A DNA stretch of 15,994 nt from an uncultured Bacteroides sp. (GTDB taxonomy: Bacteria; Bacteroidota; Bacteroidia; Bacteroidales; Bacteroidaceae): contig CALADS010000083.1 of NCBI GenBank assembly GCA_937890825.1, positions 1 to 15,994 of the forward strand, in the 5' to 3' direction. This document shows positions 1 to 6,222 of the stretch, piece by piece; the stretch's first letter is position 1, and every line of letters begins with the position of its first letter. The notes under the pieces were generated by a model. It saw only the letters and a list, made by a program, of their open reading frames with translations. It searched no databases and had not been told where the DNA came from. Both the position numbers and the translations under genes were made by a program.

Positions 1-1
1 C

Positions 2-328
2 GATGTGGTCAACTATATCTTCCATGCCGTACAGCAATCCGGCTGCTGCGGTTTCTCTGATGATGAAGTCTATTCCATGGCAGTCCATGCGATAGATGAA
101 CCCGATTGGGAAATTGGCAAGCCGATGAACTGCAACGTGGTGGTGAACCATCATATCGAACTGACCGAGGAGGAAAAGGCAGAGCAGCGTGCCATTGCCC
201 TCAAACGATACCAGGAGGAGGAAATGCGGAAACTGCAGCTGCAGCAACGCAACAGCCGACCCAAGGCAGCCAAACCGCAACCCAAACCCATTCAAGAACT
301 CTCACTCTTTCAAGGCATGGAACTATGA
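2..328 (+). CDS. PcfK-like protein, 5' end outside window
   Basis: Only the C-terminal ~108 residues are present; the frame is open to the left edge, so the in-frame GTG at 5 is not a convincing start. The visible part has a compact region (FSDDEVYSMAVHAIDEPDW) followed by a charged, Gln- and Lys/Pro-rich tail ending in LSLFQGMEL. The assignment to the PcfK-like family rests on this tail and on the gene directly downstream, which is clearly PcfJ-like; the pair is a recurrent unit on conjugative elements, named after the enterococcal plasmid pCF10. No biochemical function is established. The stop codon overlaps the next start in an ATGA at 325-328, so the two are translationally coupled. Confidence 0.65.
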   Translation, partial: DVVNYIFHAVQQSGCCGFSDDEVYSMAVHAIDEPDWEIGKPMNCNVVVNHHIELTEEEKAEQRAIALKRYQEEEMRKLQLQQRNSRPKAAKPQPKPIQELSLFQGMEL

Positions 329-1599
329 AGGCAAGAACGAAAATAGAAAAACAGGTGGCAGCTTCCAATGAGAAGCTGACCGTCCTAAGCCCCAAAGTGC
401 TCACATGGGCAGTGCGGAAAGTGGCAGGACATGTCTGCTTCCGTACTTCCGCACACAAGTGTACATGTGGCGATTGTGGCAGGCACTTCGACTATGAGGG
501 AAAAGGCAAGTCGGTATGCTGCCCTTATTGCGGTACTCGCTTACAGATAAAGGACACCCTCAAACGCACCATCAAGGAAGCCTACTACTTTTCTTCCCTC
601 GAAGTAATAGACCATTTGCAGGTGCAACGGGTATTCCGTTTGGAAACGACCTTCCGGAAAGGAATGCCTATGGAGGTAGACTACTGGGAGGCATGCCGTC
701 TGTGGCTCAATGCCGAAGGCAAGTTAGCTGTCACAGCAAGAACAAGGACATTGGGCTACTATGTGGACTGCTTTGATTGGGCATCCGAAATCACCTTGAA
801 GCGACCGACCGAAGTCCATTGGCTCATTGCAGATACCTATGTTTATCCGCACTATCGGCTGCTGCCCGAATTGAAACGCAACGGCATGAAAGGCAAGCTG
901 CCCGACTGCCACCCGATGAAACTGATGAAAGCCGTGCTGACAGACAGCCGGATGGAAACCATCCTCAAGTCAAAAGATTTACATGCCGTGTCTTACTTTG
1001 TACACCGACCTTTGGAACTTGACCGATGCTGGCAGTCGTATAAGGTAGCCACCCGGCATCACTACCGCCCTTCGGACATGGGATTGTGGGCAGATACCAT
1101 CCGCTTGCTGGAGCAGTGTGGCAAGGACATCTGCAATCCCAAGTATATCTGTCCGCAGAACCTCAGAGCCGAGCATGACTATTGGATGAACCGACACAAC
1201 CAAATGGAGCAGAAACGCAGAAGCCGGGAGCAGATGCAGCGAGCCAAACGGAAGGAAGCCGAGTTCTACAAGGAGAAGTCACGCTACTTCGGTATCACCA
1301 TCACCGACAAAGACCTGGTGATTTCGGTACTCGATAGTCTGGAAGCCTTCCAAGCCGAGGGAAATGCCCTGCATCATTGTGTCTTCCAATGCGAATACTA
1401 TGCCAAGGCGGACAGCTTGATACTATCGGCTCATGACAAGGAGGAAAACCGCATCGAAACGATTGAGTTTTCATTGACCGAGGGGAAAGTGATACAGAGC
1501 CGTGGGCTGTGCAATACGAATACTCCGCACCATGACCGGATTGTCCGGCTGGTCAATGCGCATGCCCATCAGATACTCGCAGCCAAACAGACAGCGTAA
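325..1599 (+). CDS. PcfJ-like protein
   Basis: A 424-aa protein. The ATG at 325 was chosen because it overlaps the upstream stop (ATGA) and gives the start MKARTKIEKQ; the same frame is open further upstream but only over the pcfK-like gene. Near the N-terminus is a zinc-ribbon-like pair of knuckles: C48xxC51, then C66xxC69. The middle is rich in Trp, Tyr and His, followed by a basic, probably helical stretch (about residues 290-330, many Arg, Lys, Glu and Gln). The C-terminal domain carries ALHHCV at about residue 347 followed by a Tyr/Lys-rich segment and SLILS, the signature I associate with the PcfJ family. The family is common on Bacteroidota and Firmicutes conjugative elements; its molecular role is unknown, and DNA or RNA binding through the zinc ribbon is a guess. 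A hairpin follows the stop. Confidence 0.85.
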   Translation: MKARTKIEKQVAASNEKLTVLSPKVLTWAVRKVAGHVCFRTSAHKCTCGDCGRHFDYEGKGKSVCCPYCGTRLQIKDTLKRTIKEAYYFSSLEVIDHLQVQRVFRLETTFRKGMPMEVDYWEACRLWLNAEGKLAVTARTRTLGYYVDCFDWASEITLKRPTEVHWLIADTYVYPHYRLLPELKRNGMKGKLPDCHPMKLMKAVLTDSRMETILKSKDLHAVSYFVHRPLELDRCWQSYKVATRHHYRPSDMGLWADTIRLLEQCGKDICNPKYICPQNLRAEHDYWMNRHNQMEQKRRSREQMQRAKRKEAEFYKEKSRYFGITITDKDLVISVLDSLEAFQAEGNALHHCVFQCEYYAKADSLILSAHDKEENRIETIEFSLTEGKVIQSRGLCNTNTPHHDRIVRLVNAHAHQILAAKQTA

Positions 1600-1618
1600 A
1601 TTCCTTATATATGTTCCG

Positions 1619-1650
1619 CTCCGACTTCCGCCGTGAGGTGTGGGTCGGAG
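1619..1650 (+). terminator. Hairpin after pcfJ-like gene, likely terminator
   Basis: CTCCGAC (1619-1625) pairs perfectly with GTCGGAG (1644-1650), and weaker CC/GG pairing can continue inside. It lies 20 bp after the pcfJ stop. Only TTT follows before an A-run, so it would be a moderate intrinsic terminator. A separate promoter for parA lies downstream, which fits a transcript end here. Confidence 0.55.
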
Positions 1651-1768
1651 TTTAAAAACATACTATACGAAATGTATTGACAAATTATTTCAAGCTGAAT
1701 TAAGGCGCTCTTTCTGCTTGCCAATTCTTGAATATAAGGAAGATTGTTCAGCAGGACAAAAACCATCT

Positions 1769-1812
1769 TGATGTTTGTCTGATATTTGTTTGATGTTTAT
1801 TTAATGATTGAT
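1769..1812 (+). repeat. 11-bp tandem repeat upstream of parA
   Basis: Three contiguous 11-bp units follow TGATRTTTRTY: TGATGTTTGTC (1769-1779), TGATATTTGTT (1780-1790) and TGATGTTTATT (1791-1801). A degenerate fourth unit (TAATGATTGAT) runs to 1812. The unit length is about one helical turn, so a protein could bind along one face. Between the pcfJ terminator and parA (1651-1950) I see no gene. This stretch is AT-rich and holds these units, the AGTAA motifs and the parA promoter. A centromere-like (parS) or operator role is inferred from position. Confidence 0.5.
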
Positions 1813-1862
1813 TAACAATGAAATAAAATCATCAGAAAAGTGATTTTTTCGCAGAATAAATG

Positions 1863-1931
1863 AGTAAACTTTCTGCCTAATCAGCAAGTAATAAAGTATT
1901 TTTGTAAGTAAAGAAACAAATGGAAAAGTAA
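1863..1931 (+). promoter_or_regulatory. AGTAA motif array at the parA promoter
   Basis: AGTAA occurs at 1863, 1887, 1907 and 1927; the last three are exactly 20 bp apart, about two helical turns. The -7 box at 1897-1904 lies among them. The block shares ATCAGCAAGTAA and CAAGTAATAAAGTA with the leader of the downstream ribbon-helix-helix gene. Regular spacing, overlap with the promoter and repetition at the second gene are what an autorepressing operator or partition site would look like. The binding protein is inferred to be the product of the gene at 2801. Confidence 0.5.
1897..1904 (+). promoter_or_regulatory. Bacteroidota-type -7 box for parA
   Basis: TATTTTTG matches the Bacteroidota sigma-70 -7 consensus TANNTTTG and lies 47 bp before the parA ATG. 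The upstream -33 element is not clear (a TTTCTG near 1870 is the nearest candidate). The box is embedded in the AGTAA array, which suggests repression by a partition protein. Confidence 0.5.
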
Positions 1932-1950
1932 ACTTTTAATCTTGAAGATA

Positions 1951-2715
1951 ATGAAAGGAAATAACTTGACAATCGCCATCGGCAATCAGAAAGGTGGAGT
2001 CGGCAAGACCACCTCTACAGCATGTATAGGCGCAGCACTCGCACTGCAAGGAAGACGTGTGTTGCTCATTGACCTGGATGCACAGCAGAACCTCACGTTC
2101 ACGCTGACGCAGAACGAAGACCCGGAAACAAGTATCTATGATACGCTGGTCAAAGACCAACCGATGCCCATCATTCCCATCCGTGAAAACCTGGACCTCG
2201 TTCCGGCATCGCTGGACCTGGCAAGAGCCGAAATAGACATGGCTACCATGATGGCAAGAGAAGGCATCCTCAAATCCTACCTCGATGAACAGAAGGAGAA
2301 GTATGACTACATCCTGATGGACTGTTCGCCCTCACTCGGTATCGTGACAACCAATGCGCTGGTGGCAGCGGACAAACTCTACATACCGCTCACTGCCGAA
2401 GCCTTGCCCTTGAAAGGCTTGACCATGCTGGACGATATAGTCCGGGAAGTGAAGCGCAGGGTGAACCCGACGCTGGAGTTGGGTGGGGTGTTCTTCACCC
2501 GGTTCAATAACCGGAAGTTGAACAAGGAAGTGATTTCCATGGTAGAAAAGCGGTACGGAGAGAAGGTCTTTCAGACGAAAATCCGGGAGAATATCGCCAT
2601 AGCCGAAATGCCGCTGTCCGGTCAGACCATCTTTGAATACGACCCGAAAAGCAATGGTGCAGCGGACTATCGCACACTGACCGATGAGATAATCAGTCGG
2701 GAGGAAAATAGGTAA
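1951..2715 (+). CDS. parA: ParA-type partition ATPase
   Basis: A 254-aa deviant Walker-A ATPase of the ParA/MinD/Soj family, expected to segregate the element by ATP-dependent binding to nucleoid DNA. The deviant P-loop KGGVGKTT lies about ten residues from the start, the A' motif LLIDLDAQQNLT at about residues 37-48, and the Walker B-like YDYILMDCSPSLG near residue 125. The C-terminal part contains the usual VFFTRFNNRK and TKIRENIAIAEMP segments. The length is that of the small, HTH-less ParA type, so regulation would fall to the partner protein. I chose ATG 1951 (MKGNNLTIAIGNQKGG); an in-frame TTG nine bases upstream would add three residues. It is 85 bp upstream of the ribbon-helix-helix gene with shared leader repeats. 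Confidence 0.93.
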   Translation: MKGNNLTIAIGNQKGGVGKTTSTACIGAALALQGRRVLLIDLDAQQNLTFTLTQNEDPETSIYDTLVKDQPMPIIPIRENLDLVPASLDLARAEIDMATMMAREGILKSYLDEQKEKYDYILMDCSPSLGIVTTNALVAADKLYIPLTAEALPLKGLTMLDDIVREVKRRVNPTLELGGVFFTRFNNRKLNKEVISMVEKRYGEKVFQTKIRENIAIAEMPLSGQTIFEYDPKSNGAADYRTLTDEIISREENR

Positions 2716-2758
2716 ACTATATTACTATATGACTAATCACAAAGGTTATTGGTAACAT

Positions 2759-2795
2759 AGTAAGTAAATCAGCAAGTAAACAAGTAATAAAGTAA
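2759..2795 (+). promoter_or_regulatory. AGTAA motif array before the ParB-like gene
   Basis: AGTAA occurs at 2759, 2763, 2775, 2783 and 2791, the last three 8 bp apart, ending five bases before the start codon at 2801. The sequences ATCAGCAAGTAA (2768-2779) and CAAGTAATAAAGTA (2781-2794) recur at the parA leader (1880-1898), where they are merged into one. This is the second copy of the putative operator or partition site. Its overlap with the ribosome-binding region would allow translational or transcriptional self-control. Confidence 0.5.
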
Positions 2796-2800
2796 GCAAT

Positions 2801-3274
2801 ATGAGTAAGAAGAATTTATCCTTATTGATGGACGGCTTCATGGGTGAAGCTACTTCATCTGATTCTGTACAGGAACAGCCTAAGGAACAGGTTGTTGAGC
2901 AAGTCGCAGCACAAGCGGAACAGCCAGCAGTACAAGATGATAAGCAGGAAATTCCGAAGGCAGCACCTGCAAAAGTATCTTCTAAGCAGGAAGCAACCGA
3001 AACGGCTGCTACCGAGCAAATGAAGTCCAAACTGGAAGCCAAACGCAGGGAGAATGTGGGTCGTCCCAAGAAAGGCGAAACAGCCAAAAGTGCCAAGAAG
3101 CCCCAGGAAATCCGAGCCACCTTCATCGTGGATCCGGATTTAGTCCGTAAGGTGAAGTACATTTCCCTCGTGGAAGGCATCCTCTTGAAGGACGTTATCT
3201 CAGAAGCACTGAACAACTATGTGGATGCCTGGGAGGAGAAGAACAAGAAAATCCGGTTGCCGAAGGCGAAGTGA
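2801..3274 (+). CDS. ParB-like ribbon-helix-helix partition protein
   Basis: A 157-aa protein. Residues 1 to about 65 are low-complexity and rich in Gln, Glu and Ala, probably disordered; a Lys-rich patch (NVGRPKKGETAKSAKK) follows. The C-terminal ~50 residues have ribbon-helix-helix (CopG/Arc-like) spacing: a short strand RATFIV, a helix starting DPDLVRKVKYISLVEG, the turn ILLKD, and a second helix VISEALNNYVDAWEEKN. The tail is NKKIRLPKAK. Directly after parA, such a protein is the expected centromere-binding partner that also represses the operon; the AGTAA arrays are candidate sites. It is not a classical HTH-type ParB. Its last 33 bases, including the stop codon, and its terminator are duplicated at 6190-6266. 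Confidence 0.8.
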   Translation: MSKKNLSLLMDGFMGEATSSDSVQEQPKEQVVEQVAAQAEQPAVQDDKQEIPKAAPAKVSSKQEATETAATEQMKSKLEAKRRENVGRPKKGETAKSAKKPQEIRATFIVDPDLVRKVKYISLVEGILLKDVISEALNNYVDAWEEKNKKIRLPKAK

Positions 3275-3318
3275 GGACAGGAAAAAACGGAGTAAGCTGT
3301 TACAGCCTGCTCCGTTTT
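3242..3318 (+). repeat. 77-bp direct repeat, left copy
   Basis: It matches 6190-6266 at 73 of 77 positions without gaps. The first 38 bp (3242-3279) are identical. Mismatches are at 3280, 3282, 3293 and 3306. It covers the codons for NKKIRLPKAK, the stop of the ribbon-helix-helix gene and the following terminator. Here it sits in the intact gene, so this is the original copy. The pair brackets the three-gene cassette. Confidence 0.95.
3284..3318 (+). terminator. Terminator of the par operon
   Basis: AAAACGGAG (3284-3292) pairs with CTCCGTTTT (3310-3318). The stem continues inward through T-G and A-T, one A-C mismatch, then GCTG/CAGC around a short TTA loop. The A-run on one side and T-run on the other make it usable in both directions. 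It begins ten bases after the stop codon. Confidence 0.85.
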
Positions 3319-3457
3319 GCATATGTTTTCATTTCTTGCATCACAAAAGCCTGTCACGTGCTTAATTCGTTGAATTTTGTTTTCCTTGAATCATGATTAA
3401 AATGGACATCAAGAGTTTTTTCCAAAACCTCTGCTAAAATCTTTCATAGCCCACCTA

Positions 3458-3465
3458 TACCTTTG
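3458..3465 (+). promoter_or_regulatory. Bacteroidota-type -7 box of the inserted cassette
   Basis: TACCTTTG within CTATACCTTTGCAATG is a very good match to TANNTTTG, including the common following GC. No clear -33 TTG element is seen. The start of transcription would be near 3472, about 230 nt before the ATPase gene, leaving a long leader. GTCAATAGTG occurs twice just downstream (3470-3479 and 3517-3526), a possible operator or chance. The rest of 3319-3513 holds no gene that I can support. Confidence 0.55.
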
Positions 3466-3513
3466 CAATGTCAATAGTGACAAGCAACAAATAAATATCT
3501 ATATCATGCCTTT

Positions 3514-3600
3514 ATGGTCAATAGTGGAAAGGAGATGCTTTGTATCTCACCCAAAGATAGCAAGAAAATCGAAGTAGAACATACTTTTAGGGCATGGTAA
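3514..3600 (+). other. Doubtful 28-aa small ORF in the cassette leader
   Basis: ATG 3514 to TAA 3598-3600 encodes a 28-residue peptide starting MVNSGKEMLCISPKDSKK and ending HTFRAW. Its stop overlaps the next small ORF in ATGGTAA. It is either a leader peptide, a small protein, or part of a degraded gene of about 60-95 codons whose pieces now lie in different frames. No family was recognised. Confidence 0.25.
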
Positions 3601-3704
3601 AGAAAAAGGTCCATTACATTATGGACATGGTCGTAGATAAAGAAAATGCGAAAGATAACACTATTATAGTGCGTGTTTTGGCAACAAATATAAAATTAAA
3701 ATGA
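3594..3704 (+). other. Doubtful 36-aa small ORF coupled to the ATPase gene
   Basis: ATG 3594 to TGA 3702-3704 encodes 36 residues, starting MVKKKVHYIMDMVVDKENAK with an alternating hydrophobic pattern near the end (NTIIVRVLATNIKLK). The stop overlaps the ATPase start codon as ATGA (3701-3704), the same coupling style used by real operon pairs in this window. This is the main reason to take it seriously. It could be a true small protein, a translational coupler, or the tail of a frameshifted gene together with the ORF at 3514. Confidence 0.35.
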
Positions 3705-4546
3705 GTCTTATGAATCATGTAGTCAGAATGTGTGATTTGAGTTTCAATTCGAAACTATTTGAATCGTTCCGTTGCGGGACGGCCATGGACGAACTGCTCA
3801 GTTCACATCAGGGGCTGCCTCGTGGTGTGAACTACATGATTATTGGCGACCCTGGTGTTGGTAAGACCACCATTATACTTGATATGTTGGCCAATATGCA
3901 ACAACGTTATCCCCAGGCGCGTATTCTCTTTATCAGTGCCGAGATGAATGAGATAGACCTCACCGTTTATGTGGAACGTTATCCAAAATTCCAGACATTA
4001 CCTATTCTATTCGTGGAATCGGATTTCGATAATGAAGTTCACAATTGGGATATGGTGAAAGATGTTGTGGAACAAGGTTGGGACATCGTAGCTATCGACT
4101 CCTTCTATGAACTACAAGGAATAATAAAAGATGAGGAGAACATTCGCATGAAAGATGCTGAGAGTTGGCTACTGCAACTCATTAAGAAGCAAAATAAGGC
4201 CCAAAACAACCGGCATCTGAATTGCACGTTTCTCACTATTCAGCAAGTAACAAAATCAGGGAACTTTGTGGGTTCCAATCGTTTAAAGCACTCCATTACA
4301 GCTATGATGGAACTTCGTTTGGAGAATCCAAAGAATATATATTCCGACCGTTATGTCACTTTTTCCAAGCATCGAAGAGGGGATGTAGGCGTAAAACTCT
4401 ACTATAGTTTAAGCAGTACAGGTGATGTCTCTTTTGACGAGCAACGCTTCCGTCAGGACCAACGTATTAAGCATATGCAAAGTGAAGTAGCAGGACAGAT
4501 CCGTGATTTCGCCGACCAATTCGATAAACTATTTACTCCAAAATGA
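3701..4546 (+). CDS. RadA-like RecA-fold ATPase
   Basis: A 281-aa single-domain P-loop ATPase of the RecA superfamily, closest in motif layout to the RadA/Sms and DnaB/KaiC group. Walker A is GDPGVGKTT (residues 49-57), a likely catalytic Glu follows in FISAEMNE (E81), and Walker B is WDIVAIDSFYE (about 127-137). QVTKSGNFVGSNRLKHSI (182-199) resembles the RadA segment that begins HVTKEG and is followed by LEH. It lacks RadA's N-terminal zinc finger and C-terminal Lon-like domain, so it is not housekeeping RadA. It is first of three coupled genes; the next ATG begins one base after its stop. A motor or regulatory ATPase acting on DNA, possibly helping the PLD nuclease at the end of the operon, is inferred from context. 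A replication helicase or loader role for the element is an alternative. Confidence 0.75.
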   Translation: MSLMNHVVRMCDLSFNSKLFESFRCGTAMDELLSSHQGLPRGVNYMIIGDPGVGKTTIILDMLANMQQRYPQARILFISAEMNEIDLTVYVERYPKFQTLPILFVESDFDNEVHNWDMVKDVVEQGWDIVAIDSFYELQGIIKDEENIRMKDAESWLLQLIKKQNKAQNNRHLNCTFLTIQQVTKSGNFVGSNRLKHSITAMMELRLENPKNIYSDRYVTFSKHRRGDVGVKLYYSLSSTGDVSFDEQRFRQDQRIKHMQSEVAGQIRDFADQFDKLFTPK

Positions 4547-4547
4547 T

Positions 4548-5609
4548 ATGAACAACTCAACTTTTCAACAAGAAAAACAACGCTTTATGATGGGTTTATG
4601 GCCTCACAAGACAATCGAACTCAGTGAGCTACAGCATGTGTGCGAGAATGTATATTCCCTCAACGGCGTAGAACTTCCTGCTGACAGTGCATTTACTTCG
4701 TCTTACGACCAGACAATAGGAATAAACAGTAGTCAGCGTTCCATGGTAAAGGAGGCATCTGGTGAGACTGGATTAACAAACTACCGTAACTATATCAATG
4801 TGGCAGCCAACCTTCAAAAGCCCAAGTCTGTTGTAATTATTGCATCACCCGAAAGCCGTCAACTTACCGAAATCATCCCCATTGTCAATGAATACATTTC
4901 ACCTACCATATTCTTTGACTTTGCAGAAATGATGGCAGAGGAAACAAAGTATCATATTTCAAATGTAAAATTTAACAACACAGTGAATCCGCAAATCACG
5001 GTAATCTATACCAAGCCAAATGCAAGAATACATAAGTTTGGGCCAGGAGAAGATTTCATGATGGATGGATTCTATCTATCATGGAATCCATCAAAAGTTG
5101 AGCTTGGACATTACTATGAGCGGTTAGTCTGTTCAAACGGGCAAACAGTTAAGGAAGCGCGAAAGGATGCTACAGTCTATAATTTATCTCCCAATGAAAT
5201 ACATCGCATGATAGGGAAAGCAAAAAATGAGTCTTTTTTGATTAGCGGCATAGAGCAGTTTGGCAAACTCCTGACAAGAGCTTCTGCTTCGAGAATATCT
5301 TTGGCTGAAATGAAAATGGCGCAGAAATTTCTTCTTGATAAGGATGTTACGTCTGAGCAGGCAGAACAGCTTGTACCTTATGCCGAGGTATGCTCATCCT
5401 ATCAAAGTGCAGGCCTTTACGATTCTAAGAAGGAACATATAATGAAAGGTGAAGGCACCATTTGGAATACATACAACATACTTACTGAGTTTGCTACGCA
5501 TACCCCCATTTGGACACCTAATGACCATCGGCGCGTAGCCATTATGAATGATGCAGTAAGATTGCTACAGCGAGAACCAGACATCGTAAATTATCTTGAT
5601 ATATACTGA
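4548..5609 (+). CDS. Uncharacterised protein, possibly DUF932-like
   Basis: A 353-aa protein of unknown function. I chose ATG 4548, one base after the upstream stop (TGATATG), over an in-frame ATG at 4503 inside the ATPase gene, because the same TGATATG junction recurs at the next gene. There are no membrane segments and no catalytic motif I can name. Residues about 174-205, with GFYLSWNPSKVELG followed by ERLVCSNGQTVKEA, resemble the segment in DUF932 (phage/plasmid-like) proteins where a Gly/Ser-rich strand precedes an RLVCxNG motif; this is a resemblance by eye only. A hydrophobic strand KSVVIIASPESR lies near residue 93. The C-terminal half is mainly helical in pattern. Its position between an ATPase and a nuclease suggests a target-recognition or scaffold subunit, which is inference. 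Confidence 0.6.
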   Translation: MNNSTFQQEKQRFMMGLWPHKTIELSELQHVCENVYSLNGVELPADSAFTSSYDQTIGINSSQRSMVKEASGETGLTNYRNYINVAANLQKPKSVVIIASPESRQLTEIIPIVNEYISPTIFFDFAEMMAEETKYHISNVKFNNTVNPQITVIYTKPNARIHKFGPGEDFMMDGFYLSWNPSKVELGHYYERLVCSNGQTVKEARKDATVYNLSPNEIHRMIGKAKNESFLISGIEQFGKLLTRASASRISLAEMKMAQKFLLDKDVTSEQAEQLVPYAEVCSSYQSAGLYDSKKEHIMKGEGTIWNTYNILTEFATHTPIWTPNDHRRVAIMNDAVRLLQREPDIVNYLDIY

Positions 5610-5610
5610 T

Positions 5611-6135
5611 ATGGACACTCCTTTCATTAAATACATTGCAGGAACCCAGCATTATGATGATGTATTGGCAAGGGTTGCATCGGTCAAGCATACATTATGG
5701 ATTGGAACTGCTGATATTAAGGATGTATATGTGAAATTTGGTGCAAAAGCTATTCCATTGCTTGCAGTACTAGACCAGCTGGTTAAACGTGGAGTTGCAA
5801 TCCGTATCCTCCATGCAAAAGAGCCCGGCCCTGCCTTTCGGGATGATTTTGATAAATTTCCAGCATTATGGTCGGCAATGGAAATGACTCTTTGTCCGCG
5901 CATTCATTTCAAACTGATAATATTTGATATGTATACTGTCTATATCGGTTCGGCCAACTTGACAGGGGCTGGCATAGGTATGAAAAGCGCTCAAAGAAGA
6001 AATTTTGAAGCAGGTGTTCTCACGAACGAACCTTCGTTGGTCAGTGCTGCTATTGGACAGTTTGATACAGTTTGGCGTGGAGATTATTGTGGAAAATGTG
6101 GAAGAAAGCAGTTTTGCAAAGGTCTAATACGTTAG
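5611..6135 (+). CDS. Single-HKD phospholipase D-type nuclease
   Basis: A 174-aa PLD-superfamily protein with one complete catalytic motif: H99-x-K101-x4-D106-x6-G113-S114-x-N116 (RIHFKLIIFD followed by YIGSAN). One motif per chain is typical of the Nuc-like nucleases, which work as homodimers on DNA; lipid hydrolysis is unlikely. NFEAGV after the motif is also typical of the family. The C-terminus has C160xxC163x5C169 (DYCGKCGRKQFC), a possible metal site, perhaps with C95 as fourth ligand. Start ATG 5611 lies one base after the upstream stop (TGATATG), the same junction as the previous pair; an in-frame ATG at 5596 would overlap it. It is last in the cassette, so it is the probable effector that cuts nucleic acid. 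Confidence 0.85.
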   Translation: MDTPFIKYIAGTQHYDDVLARVASVKHTLWIGTADIKDVYVKFGAKAIPLLAVLDQLVKRGVAIRILHAKEPGPAFRDDFDKFPALWSAMEMTLCPRIHFKLIIFDMYTVYIGSANLTGAGIGMKSAQRRNFEAGVLTNEPSLVSAAIGQFDTVWRGDYCGKCGRKQFCKGLIR

Positions 6136-6171
6136 AAAAAACTTCTGCAAACAATCAGAATCAAATCTTGT

Positions 6172-6222
6172 ATGAAAGTTTCTGAGCAAAACAAGAAAAT
6201 CCGGTTGCCGAAGGCGAAGTGA
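6172..6222 (+). pseudogene. 3'-end remnant of the ribbon-helix-helix gene
   Basis: The frame reads MKVSEQ and then NKKIRLPKAK stop, the last ten codons being the same in-frame tail as the gene at 2801-3274. Upstream of 6190 the similarity stops. It is a fragment left by duplication or replacement of the 3' end during cassette acquisition, unlikely to make a useful protein although an ATG is present at 6172. Confidence 0.75.

Noticed and set aside
2746..3216. 156-codon reverse-strand reading frame over the partition partner gene
   Set aside because: Its translation is Ser/Cys/Thr low-complexity and it is exactly opposite a gene with a clear ribbon-helix-helix domain; it is a shadow of biased codons.
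3393..3437. 14-codon ORF upstream of the cassette promoter, considered as a leader peptide
   Set aside because: It ends before the -7 box at 3458, so it would not be on the cassette transcript.
3470..3526. GTCAATAGTG direct repeat as an operator
   Set aside because: Only two 10-bp copies in AT-rich DNA with no symmetry; noted in the promoter entry but too weak for a finding.
3701..6135. Cassette as a DISARM system because of the PLD protein
   Set aside because: DISARM needs DrmA/DrmB (a helicase with its DUF1998 partner) and DrmC; none is here, and the PLD protein has only one HKD motif in a 174-aa chain.
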